Shown here: positions 16,401 through 22,158 of the stretch, one piece after another | How positions within the stretch are numbered: the stretch's first letter is position 1 | Layout of the letters: the number at the start of each line of letters is the position of its first letter | Made by a program: the position numbers and the translations under genes | From: Saprospiraceae bacterium | GTDB lineage: Bacteria; Bacteroidota; Bacteroidia; Chitinophagales; Saprospiraceae | DNA: 39,689 nt | Reading direction: 5' to 3' | Assembly (NCBI GenBank): GCA_029212405.1 | Contig: JARGNR010000007.1 | Coordinates: forward strand, 1-39,689 | The notes under the pieces: model-generated | Database searches by the model: none | What the model saw: the letters and a program-made list of their open reading frames with translations, nothing else | Told to the model about the DNA's origin: nothing

Positions 16401-18237
16401 TAAATTCATCGCTCGTATTTTCATATTCAAAATTGATCACCACAAAAAACTGATTGCCGTCACATTCTGACACTTCTACATCCAATTCACCAATGAAACA
16501 GTCTTCTGGCTCAAAACATGGATTTTCAAACTCGCCGGCAATCGAACAGTCTGGATTATCATTCTCATTGATCAATAGTTCGTACACCAATGCATTGGTA
16601 TTTTGTATCGTCAATGTCAAAGGCAAATCACTAAATTCTGCAAATCCACTGCTGTAACCTGGAATTTCCCAGTCAAAGAAATTATTCGTTGTACCCGTAT
16701 ATTCAAAATCAAATGTAACCATGAATACACCTCCATCACATTCAGAAGTCTCAATAACGAGATCAAACAGGTCGCATGGTTCGTCTTCACAACATACTTC
16801 TCCGATTCCTACATCTGAAGCACAATCATCATTTTCACTATCAATGACTACAAATTCAAAATTCAAATCACAATCAGATTCTAATCCATCTATCGTTATC
16901 GGTAAATCTGCATAGGCGAAGGTGCCGTAGCTATTTCCGTTTCCAGCTACCGTAAATTCATCGCTCGTATTTTCATATTCAAAATTGATCACCACAAAAA
17001 ACTGATTGCCGTCACACTCTGACACTTCTACATTCAATTCTCCGATGAAACAGTCTTCTGGCTCAAAACAAGGATTTTCTAATTCCCAAGTATAACAACA
17101 ATCAGGATTATCATTATCGCAAGCTTTGATGGTAAAAAACTCTGTCTCAGGATCTGGAATATCAAAATCGTATACATTATCTGGATTGTATTCTACAAAC
17201 AATAAAAATTCATTGTTGATAAAAATATCAAAACCAACTTCACTGGTATTTTCAGCAAAAATATACCATTCGGTCACAATAAAGCCTTCAATACAAACAG
17301 GATTGGGGCCAAAATCAATGGATAGTATCTCACATTCTCCTTCGTCACAACATACTATCCCAATATTTGCATCAGATTCGCATGTTCCGTTTGATTCTGA
17401 ATCATAAACTAAAAATTCATAGGGAACATCACAATTCGATTCTAGTCCATCTATGGTAACGGGTAAACTGGTATAGAGAAAAGGTCCATAATTTTCACCA
17501 TTTGCATTCACAAAGAATTCATCGCTTGTATTTTCGTATTCAAAATTTATTTCAACAAAGAACAAATTTCCATCACATTCAGACTCTTCAATTATCAATT
17601 CTCCAATAAAACATGTAGGATCAACACAAGGATTCTCAAAAGAAGTTTCCGCCGCACAATCCGAATTTCCCGTCATATTGACTACAAAACCCAAAATATC
17701 GTTGTTAGCATTTGAGATTTGAACGGTAAGAGGAATCTGATTTAAATAGGCGGATCCACTTGCCACCCCTGGAACCTCCCAATCAAAGGTAGTACTCGTT
17801 CCCCAAACAAAATCAAAACTGATTGTCAGATCAAATATTGCATTTTCACATTCAGATGTAGTCAACACCAAATCAAAAATTTCGCACGTTTCTTCACAAC
17901 AAATAACAGGAAGTAGTACATCTTCTGAACAATCATCGTCAACCGAATCCGTAACAACAATCACATATTCTGTCAAACAATCTGATTCAATTGAAGTGAC
18001 GGTGACGGGAAGGTCTTCATAATTATATGTTCCAAAATCTACATTGTTGATTACAACTGTAAATTGATCACTTGTGTTTTCATATTCAAAGTCTACAGTA
18101 ATATCGAACAAATCACCTTCACATGCGGAGACTTCAGCAGTTAATGCATCGATGTTACATTGTCCAAATAAGGAAACAGATGTCAACAATAAAAATTGGA
18201 ATAGAATGATTTTAATAGAAAGTAGTAAGTATTTCAT
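13477..18237 (-). CDS. giant Cys-rich modular surface protein with T9SS sorting domain
   Basis: A 1586-aa exported protein. The ATG at 18237 is preferred over an upstream TTG because it gives a clean signal peptide (MKYLLLSIKIILFQFLLLTS to SLFGQ). The mature part is a chain of about 90-aa modules that I sort by eye into three types. X (eight copies) carries SECDGN, FEYENTSDEF, DLPITIDG and ends in VCC. Y (five copies) carries ETSECDGG, W-E-I-P-G and ENPC. Z (two copies) carries EILSIDFGPNP and CCYTWELENPC. The order is X-Y-X-Z-X-Y-X-Z-X-Y-X-Y-X-Y-X, then a divergent module. The last 85 or so residues (VDFHWNMFQKVLSIEG to GLIKKIVVY) form a T9SS type A sorting domain, so the protein crosses the outer membrane and is probably displayed or released. 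Conserved Cys at module edges suggest disulfides. No enzyme motif is visible; an adhesin or matrix role is inferred. Confidence 0.85.
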   Translation of the reverse strand: MKYLLLSIKIILFQFLLLTSVSLFGQCNIDALTAEVSACEGDLFDITVDFEYENTSDQFTVVINNVDFGTYNYEDLPVTVTSIESDCLTEYVIVVTDSVDDDCSEDVLLPVICCEETCEIFDLVLTTSECENAIFDLTISFDFVWGTSTTFDWEVPGVASGSAYLNQIPLTVQISNANNDILGFVVNMTGNSDCAAETSFENPCVDPTCFIGELIIEESECDGNLFFVEINFEYENTSDEFFVNANGENYGPFLYTSLPVTIDGLESNCDVPYEFLVYDSESNGTCESDANIGIVCCDEGECEILSIDFGPNPVCIEGFIVTEWYIFAENTSEVGFDIFINNEFLLFVEYNPDNVYDFDIPDPETEFFTIKACDNDNPDCCYTWELENPCFEPEDCFIGELNVEVSECDGNQFFVVINFEYENTSDEFTVAGNGNSYGTFAYADLPITIDGLESDCDLNFEFVVIDSENDDCASDVGIGEVCCEDEPCDLFDLVIETSECDGGVFMVTFDFEYTGTTNNFFDWEIPGYSSGFAEFSDLPLTLTIQNTNALVYELLINENDNPDCSIAGEFENPCFEPEDCFIGELDVEVSECDGNQFFVVINFEYENTSDEFTVAGNGNSYGTFAYADLPITIDGLESDCDLNFEFVVIDSENDDCASDVGIGEVCCDEGECEILSIDFGPNPECVDGFIVTEWYIFAENTSEVGFDIFINNEFLLFVEYNPDNVYDFDIPDSETEFFTIKACDNDNPDCCYTWELENPCFEPEDCFIGELDVEVSECDGNQFFVVIDFEYENTSDEFTVAGNGNSYGTFAYADLPITIDGLESDCDLNFEFVVIDSENDDCASDVGIGEVCCEDEPCDLFDLVIETSECDGGVFMVTFDFEYTGTTNNFFDWEIPGYSSGFAEFSDLPLTLTIQNTNALVYELLINENDNPDCSIAGEFENPCFEPEDCFIGELDVEVSECDGNQFFVVIDFEYENTSDEFTVAGNGNSYGTFAYADLPITIDGLESDCDLNFEFVVIDSENDDCASDVGIGEVCCEDEPCDLFDLVIETSECDGGVFMVTFDFEYTGTTNEFFNWEIPGINSGTAAFEDLPVTISIENVDSGVFVLEINENDNSDCSIVGEFENPCVEDGECFIGELNVEVSECDGNFFFVVIDFEYENTSDQFTVAGNGTNYGTFAYGDLPITIDGIESNCDIQYEFVVYDANNDDCLNEAVIGAVCCEDGECDLSELDFDVSDCENGSFSIVVDFEYEGNTEESFVWEIPGIGSGTSLFSDLPITIEIESTTDAQFTFFANEIENPDCSIVGTFGNPCFDGEECWIDGVSALVIACEEDLFDVEIDFEYDNVGTSFSIVGNGVEYGSFSYDDLPIVLTGLAANCELEYEFVISDNDNEQCSDFVELGTICCEDFNQINDIESETIIIDGVAFKITFDIGNTTLKGCQIEVYVGGELYTTLESSASIFEIGPFDCGQDDILEILLINTCSEDELSFTVDLSDIECVSNVEEELLDVDFHWNMFQKVLSIEGENALDLDVQILNAQGALVISQMSIQTGWSTNLETLPAGLYFVRMVDSNSISRKGLIKKIVVY
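15121..16230 (-). repeat. 1110-bp tandem duplication, second copy (protein order)
   Basis: This block encodes modules Z-X-Y-X of the giant T9SS protein and matches 16231-17340 at a constant offset of 1110 bases with only scattered single-base differences (for example C/A near 15765 versus 16875). Homology at this offset stops near 15121 because the next module downstream is Y in one place and Z in the other. 1110 is divisible by three, so the reading frame is kept. Confidence 0.9.
16231..17340 (-). repeat. 1110-bp tandem duplication, first copy (protein order)
   Basis: First Z-X-Y-X unit in translation order, directly abutting the second copy. Similarity to the partner ends sharply near 17345, where the Z module gives way to an older, more diverged X module. 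Within each copy the two X modules also resemble each other at offsets of about 552 or 558 bases, so duplication has acted at two scales. Confidence 0.9.
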
Positions 18238-18280
18238 GTACCATTTGATTTTGGTGTTCAATTACTTACTAGAGTAATTT

Positions 18281-18288
18281 CAAAAATA
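18281..18288 (-). promoter_or_regulatory. putative -7 box of modular T9SS gene
   Basis: On the minus strand this reads TATTTTTG, an exact TAnnTTTG match, 43 bases before the ATG at 18237. No properly spaced -33 TTG was found. Confidence 0.35.
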
Positions 18289-18407
18289 ATTCGCTGCTAA
18301 TGAAAATGAAAATAAACATCAATCGAGCAATATTCTAAATTATTAATTAGAATTGACTAGCGGTTAATACATACAATCAAAGAAAGATAATTTAGATCAA
18401 AAAAAAC

Positions 18408-18415
18408 TATATTTG
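18408..18415 (+). promoter_or_regulatory. putative -7 box of DUF4287 gene
   Basis: TATATTTG is an exact TAnnTTTG match lying 22 bases before the ATG at 18438, a good leader length for Bacteroidota. The upstream -33 region lacks a clear TTG. Confidence 0.45.
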
Positions 18416-18437
18416 ATGCAAACTAACGCATAAAACT

Positions 18438-18980
18438 ATGGACAGTGCATTGCAAACTATGATCAATAACATGCCTGAAAAAACAGGTAAATCTCTAGAT
18501 GAATGGAAGGCAATCTTAAAAGAAAAAGCATTTGCTAAGCATGGCGAAGCAATGAAATTTTTAAAAGGAGAACATGGAGTCACCCATGGATTTGCCAATA
18601 CGATTATTCATTTATCAAAAGAAAATGATAATACCGCTGAGGATTTAGTTGCCAACCAATACAAAGGAAAAGAAGTCTTATTGCCTATATATAAAAGTCT
18701 TCTCAAAGCCGTAGAGTCTTTTGGAAGTGATGTTGTAAAAACACCGAAGAAAACTAGTGTAAGTATTATTCGAAAAAAGCAATTTGTGCTGATCAAACCT
18801 GCGACGAAGACACGTATTGATTTAGGATTAAAATTAAAAGGAGAACCTACAACAGATCGCTTGCAGAATTCAGGTCCATTTGGAACAATGTGTACACATA
18901 GAGTACAATTAACTTCATCGGATCAAGTAGATGAAGAATTAATTGCTTGGATGCGAAAAGCATATGAAAGGGCGAATTAA
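18438..18980 (+). CDS. DUF4287/DUF5655 domain protein
   Basis: A 180-aa soluble protein with no signal peptide. The N-terminal 60 residues (MPEKTGKSLDEWKAILKEKAFAKHGEAMKFLKGEHGVTHGFAN) fit DUF4287, a short helical domain that often precedes DUF5655. The C-terminal part (about 75-178) fits DUF5655: IYKSLLKAVESFGSDVVKTPKKTSVSIIRKKQFVLIKPATKTRIDLGLKLKG, ending with VQLTSSDQVDEELIAWMRKAYE. Biochemical function is unknown; the C-terminal domain looks like a nucleic-acid or small-ligand binding fold, which is a guess. The gene stands alone, convergent with the Cys-rich protein gene, and the two share a hairpin terminator. Confidence 0.82.
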   Translation: MDSALQTMINNMPEKTGKSLDEWKAILKEKAFAKHGEAMKFLKGEHGVTHGFANTIIHLSKENDNTAEDLVANQYKGKEVLLPIYKSLLKAVESFGSDVVKTPKKTSVSIIRKKQFVLIKPATKTRIDLGLKLKGEPTTDRLQNSGPFGTMCTHRVQLTSSDQVDEELIAWMRKAYERAN

Positions 18981-19016
18981 AAAAATTGAAAGAGTAAACT
19001 AAAGGTCTACTCTTTC
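18981..19016 (-). terminator. intrinsic terminator between convergent genes
   Basis: A perfect 9-bp stem (GAAAGAGTA 18988-18996 with TACTCTTTC 19008-19016) around an 11-base loop. On the minus strand it is followed by an A/T-rich run with seven T, so it should stop the Cys-rich gene; it may also act weakly on the plus-strand DUF4287 gene. Confidence 0.7.
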
Positions 19017-19028
19017 TAAGAATCGATT

Positions 19029-19385
19029 TTATTCTGCCTTAGCTTTTTGTTTTGCAGTACATGTTTTTGCACATGTTTTAATACAAGAAGCTTTTTTAGA
19101 ATCTCCTTTTGAAGAAACTGATTTAATTGCTGGTCTTTCCACACTAGCAGCGGCTACTTTCGTTGTTTTACTAGCACATTTAGCTTTGCATGCCTCTGCT
19201 TGCTCTTTGGTACATAATCCTGATTTTACCATAAGATCACAAAGGGCAGGATCACATTTTTTTACATCACATTGCTTAGATGAAACGTTTTCAGAAGTAG
19301 CATCAACCGTTGTTTGAGCATTTGATGAAACAGCTATAAATAAGAAGAACGCCGCAGCTGCAAATGACTTAAATAATAGTCTCAT
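19029..19385 (-). CDS. small secreted Cys/Lys-rich protein
   Basis: A 118-aa protein with a clear signal peptide (MRLLFKSFAAAAFFLFIAVSSNA-Q). The mature part has nine cysteines in two clusters: an N-terminal CxxxxCxxxxC series followed by CTKEQAEACKAKC, and a C-terminal CIKTCAKTC. These are separated by a Ser/Lys/Val-rich spacer, and the protein is strongly basic at its C-terminus. I recognise no named family. Paired Cys with Lys suggest periplasmic metal binding or disulfide chemistry, but no haem CxxCH or copper Met-rich motif is present. It is divergent from a histidine kinase whose sensor also contains several cysteines, and an 11-bp repeat array sits between the genes, so it is a plausible regulated target of that two-component system. 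Confidence 0.7.
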   Translation of the reverse strand: MRLLFKSFAAAAFFLFIAVSSNAQTTVDATSENVSSKQCDVKKCDPALCDLMVKSGLCTKEQAEACKAKCASKTTKVAAASVERPAIKSVSSKGDSKKASCIKTCAKTCTAKQKAKAE

Positions 19386-19453
19386 AATTTCTTTAATTTT
19401 AATTTCCTCAGTTCTGCTGAGTCGCCAGTCGTAATAGAATAATAATTACAATT

Positions 19454-19461
19454 CAAAAGTA
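19454..19461 (-). promoter_or_regulatory. putative -7 box of Cys-rich protein gene
   Basis: On the minus strand this reads TACTTTTG, an exact TAnnTTTG match, 68 bases before the start codon. No -33 TTG is found at the right distance; instead the 11-bp repeat array begins there, which fits an activator-dependent promoter. The leader contains a short inverted repeat (CTCAG/CTGAG at 19407-19421). Confidence 0.45.
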
Positions 19462-19481
19462 GATTTCAAACTCATACGTTC

Positions 19482-19525
19482 TTGTAATTCAATTGTTAGT
19501 CACTTGTTAAGCAGCTGTTAAAAAT
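19482..19525. promoter_or_regulatory. four tandem 11-bp repeats, likely response-regulator binding array
   Basis: Hexamers TTGTAA (19482), TTGTTA (19493), TTGTTA (19504) and CTGTTA (19515) recur at exactly 11-bp steps, one helical turn. OmpR/PhoB-family regulators bind such head-to-tail repeats as tandem dimers (the E. coli pho box is CTGTCAT repeated every 11 bp). The array sits in the intergenic region between the Cys-rich gene and the histidine kinase/regulator operon, 20 bases upstream of the -7 box of the former. Confidence 0.6.
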
Positions 19526-19622
19526 TCAACACATATGGTAAGTAATGCTTTATATTGCAGTTATCTTATCAATTCCAACTATAGGATTGCACAAAAATGC
19601 ATACTTAAACCAAGGATAAAAA

Positions 19623-20891
19623 TTGATAATTCTACCTGCACGAAATGAAAGTAAATTGAATACAAAAATTCCATATTTCATCATAGCATCTACAGCGGCT
19701 TTGGTTTTTCTGATTGTGATGCAAGTAAAATGGATACAAAAATCTGTTGATCTTGTTGAAGAACAATTTGATCAAAAAGTAAGCATGGCACTTTGTATGG
19801 CGGTAGATAAAATTTCTGAAACAGAAGAAAAAACCAACTTAAAAGTGAGCTGTAGTCTTCCAGGTACAACTGGAAAACAATGCTGTTCAAATGATTTAAC
19901 CCTTTTTATATCAAATGACGATGTTCAAGAAGTTGTAGATGAAGCTCTAACTTTTTACAACATAAATATGCCTTTCGAAATGGAGGTTTCTGAATACAAT
20001 GATTTATTAAAAACAGCTCAAAATAAGGAGCCTTCTTATTCTTGTTCCTTGAACCCTCTCATTGACAACGAGACCCATAAACTTGGTATAAGTTTTCCAG
20101 GAAAAAGGGCCTATGTTTTTAATAAAATGTGGTTGATGTTTCTGTCATCTATCATTCTATTGCTTTTCATTACTGGAATTTTTGTGTATGCCAACTATGC
20201 CTTAATTAAGCAAAAGAGAATCAGTGAACGCAACAAAGAATTTTTTAACCATATGGCTCATGAATTCAAAACTCCACTCACTAATATTAGATTGGCAACC
20301 AGCCTGTTAAGTAAAAAATCTGAAGACAATTTGGTAGATATTATTTCCAATGAAAATAAACAATTAAGTGATCAAGTAGATAGAGTATTGACCATGGCAA
20401 CGATGGAAAGTGGTCAATATACCATTAAAAAGGAACCCGTCAATTTAGTCCAACTCTTGAAAGAAATCAAGACTCAAATGCAATTTCAATTGGATGAAAA
20501 AGATGCAACGCTTACCATTCATGACTTTTCGGAAGATGCTATTGTTTTGGCTGATAAATTTCACCTTTCAAATGCTATTCGAAACATTATTGACAACGCC
20601 TTGAAGTACTCCAAAAAACAACCAAAAATATCTATTTCATTACGAAAGGAAATGGAAAGTTTAAAAATTCAAATACAAGATAATGGGATTGGCATTTCGA
20701 ACTCAAATCAAAAATTACTGTTTGAAAAATTCTTTAGAATCAGAGATAACATTGATGTTTCTACCAAAGGGTTTGGACTTGGATTATCTTATGTAAAAAA
20801 GATTATGGAATTACATAAGGGATCTATTGCAGTATTTAGCGACCTACAAAGAGGAAGTAGATTTGATTTAGTCATTCCCCAATCTGTTTAA
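19623..20891 (+). CDS. membrane sensor histidine kinase with Cys-containing periplasmic domain
   Basis: A sensor kinase of up to 422 aa with two membrane helices (about 17-35 and 170-190) flanking a periplasmic domain of about 135 residues. The domain holds five Cys (58, 77, 87, 88, 141), including QCCSND, which is unusual for this Bacteroidota kinase type. The cytoplasmic part has HisKA with phospho-acceptor His 213 in FFNHMAHEFKTPLTN, an N-box NAIRNIIDNALKYS, G1 DNGIGIS, F-box FEKFFR and G2 GFGLGLSYVKKI. No HAMP or PAS domain is evident. The start is TTG either at 19623 (AAGGA eight bases upstream) or at 19656, the latter giving MNTKIPYF immediately before helix 1, typical for the family; no in-frame ATG is suitable. 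The regulator gene follows after two bases. Confidence 0.9.
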   Translation: MIILPARNESKLNTKIPYFIIASTAALVFLIVMQVKWIQKSVDLVEEQFDQKVSMALCMAVDKISETEEKTNLKVSCSLPGTTGKQCCSNDLTLFISNDDVQEVVDEALTFYNINMPFEMEVSEYNDLLKTAQNKEPSYSCSLNPLIDNETHKLGISFPGKRAYVFNKMWLMFLSSIILLLFITGIFVYANYALIKQKRISERNKEFFNHMAHEFKTPLTNIRLATSLLSKKSEDNLVDIISNENKQLSDQVDRVLTMATMESGQYTIKKEPVNLVQLLKEIKTQMQFQLDEKDATLTIHDFSEDAIVLADKFHLSNAIRNIIDNALKYSKKQPKISISLRKEMESLKIQIQDNGIGISNSNQKLLFEKFFRIRDNIDVSTKGFGLGLSYVKKIMELHKGSIAVFSDLQRGSRFDLVIPQSV

Positions 20892-20893
20892 AG

Positions 20894-21595
20894 ATGATAA
20901 AAGGAAATATTCTTATTGTAGAAGATGATCTTAATTTGGGCTTTCTTTTAATGGAGCACCTCCAAAATGAAGGGTTTAGAGTCAGAATCGGGAGAGATGG
21001 ACTTTCGGGGTTAGAAATTCTAAAAAGGGAACACTTTGATTTATGTATTTTTGATATTGGAATGCCTAAGCTAAATGGATTTGACCTTGCAAAACATTTA
21101 AAAGACTTACACCCTTCCACTCCTTTTCTTTTCATTACTGCACGAATCTTAAAAGAGGACAAGTTGCATGGATATGACTTAGGTGCGGAAGATTACATTA
21201 CCAAACCATTTGACGAAGAAGAATTAATTTGTAAAATAAAGGTAATCTTGAGAAGGAATGCTGAGCTAGCAACTTGTAAAGAACCCAGTAGATTTCAAAT
21301 TGGTAAATATAAGTTTGATTTTGATCGAATGGAGTTAGTTATAGATTCCGATACGATTAGGATCACAGAAAAAGAGAGTAAGGTACTCAAGCAATTATGT
21401 CTTCATAAAAATAGAATCTTACGGCGAGATGATGCCGTAGAATTAATCTACGGCAAGAAAGACTATTTTCATGGAAGAAGTTTTGATGTATTCATTTCAA
21501 AATTGAGAAAATTGTTAAATCGAGATCCAATGGTCAGTATTGACAATGTATTTAAAGTAGGATTCATTCTCAATGTTGTTGACGATCCACTTTAA
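20894..21595 (+). CDS. OmpR-family response regulator
   Basis: A 233-aa DNA-binding response regulator, partner of the upstream kinase (2-base gap, surely co-transcribed). The receiver domain (about 1-118) has acidic residues E10-D11-D12, phospho-acceptor Asp 54 in IFDIGMPKLNG, Thr 82 and Lys 104 in YITKPFD. The C-terminal domain (about 135-230) is a winged helix of the OmpR/PhoB type: the KYKFDFDRMELVIDSDTIRITEKESKVLKQLCLHKNRILRRDDAVELIYG segment, then SFDVFISKLRKLLNRDP with the recognition helix. Such proteins bind tandem direct repeats spaced by 11 bp, and a four-unit array of that kind lies upstream of the operon. All key residues are present. Confidence 0.95.
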   Translation: MIKGNILIVEDDLNLGFLLMEHLQNEGFRVRIGRDGLSGLEILKREHFDLCIFDIGMPKLNGFDLAKHLKDLHPSTPFLFITARILKEDKLHGYDLGAEDYITKPFDEEELICKIKVILRRNAELATCKEPSRFQIGKYKFDFDRMELVIDSDTIRITEKESKVLKQLCLHKNRILRRDDAVELIYGKKDYFHGRSFDVFISKLRKLLNRDPMVSIDNVFKVGFILNVVDDPL

Positions 21596-21640
21596 AACAT
21601 CAAAAAAGCATTGCAGTTGCTTTCATTTCTATAAGAAAAA

Positions 21641-21668
21641 TAAAAAAGGGAAGGACCTTTGCCTTCCC
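21641..21668 (-). terminator. hairpin with T-tract on minus strand
   Basis: A perfect 7-bp stem (GGGAAGG 21648-21654 with CCTTCCC 21662-21668) and 7-base loop. The A-run before it on the plus strand becomes a T-tract on the minus strand, while no T-run follows on the plus strand. It lies 52 bases after the response-regulator stop, so it might stabilise that mRNA end or terminate an unseen minus-strand transcript. Confidence 0.5.
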
Positions 21669-21954
21669 TATGGAAATTGAAACTATATACATAACCAATA
21701 TATATAATCAACTTTATAACCCAAAAAGTAAGGAAGTGTGACACTTTGCTATAAAAATTTTAAATAATTATTCAAATAACTTCATTAGCAAGAACAATTA
21801 GTCCTGTTTTTTATGTAAACCATTGGCATCGAATGAAAAAGAAATGGTGGTTATTTGTCATTCAGACAAGGATGAAAACTTGATTCATAATTACTTAACT
21901 AAGTTTAAACTCTATTTTATACGTTAAATTTTGTTTTGAAAAATAGACAATCTT

Positions 21955-21991
21955 GCTCTGTGAAGATGGCGGTTTTCACAGAGCTTTTTTT
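21955..21991 (+). terminator. strong intrinsic terminator
   Basis: A perfect 10-bp stem (GCTCTGTGAA 21955-21964 with TTCACAGAGC 21975-21984), a 10-base loop and seven T immediately after. It is 360 bases beyond the response-regulator stop and 168 before the E1 start, so it ends either a long 3' untranslated region or a small independent transcript. Confidence 0.85.
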
Positions 21992-22129
21992 ATTTAAAAA
22001 GGATTGCCTAAATATGTAAGAACAAATTCCGAATTAAAACATTGTTTTAGTATTACCCATGAAGAAAAACTAATTCCAATTTTTTATTAATCCTTTGTGT
22101 TTAATTGCTCAATTGAATAGTTCAAAAGT

Positions 22130-22137
22130 TATCTTTG
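22130..22137 (+). promoter_or_regulatory. putative -7 box of E1 gene
   Basis: TATCTTTG is an exact TAnnTTTG match, 21 bases before the ATG at 22159, with a TTG at 22105-22107 (22-base spacer) as a possible -33 element. Confidence 0.5.
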
Positions 22138-22158
22138 TGCATCCTAACCTAATGATCA

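Larger units (their letters stand above)
21596..22158. other. 563-base gap with two strong hairpins
   Basis: No open frame over 25 codons looks real; the candidates are MEIETIYITN (23 aa at 21670) and MKKKWWLFVIQTRMKT (16 aa, near 21834). Two hairpins stand out at 21648-21668 and 21955-21991, described separately. Between them are only AT-rich bases and a short inverted repeat AAGTG-TGA-CACTT (21734-21746). A small RNA ending at the second hairpin, or a long 3' leader of the kinase operon, are both possible. The promoter of the E1 gene is at the right end. Confidence 0.5.

Noticed and set aside
15121-17340. Periodic repeats considered as a CRISPR array or integrated element
   Set aside because: Unit length is 552-1110 bases, divisible by three, and fully coding; there are no short repeats with unique spacers and no cas or transposase genes.
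14174-17407. Several plus-strand open frames of 64-159 codons within the modular T9SS gene
   Set aside because: They recur only because the repeat modules recur, are Ser/Thr/Pro-rich as expected of the antisense of acidic coding DNA, and have no starts, leaders or domains of their own.
19407-19421. CTCAG-TTCTG-CTGAG inverted repeat in the leader of the Cys-rich gene, considered as a riboswitch or operator
   Set aside because: Only a 5-bp stem with no further conserved structure visible; mentioned in the promoter entry only.
21670-21741. Small frame MEIETIYITN (23 aa) after the response regulator
   Set aside because: Short, no ribosome-binding or promoter signal, low-complexity AT-driven composition.
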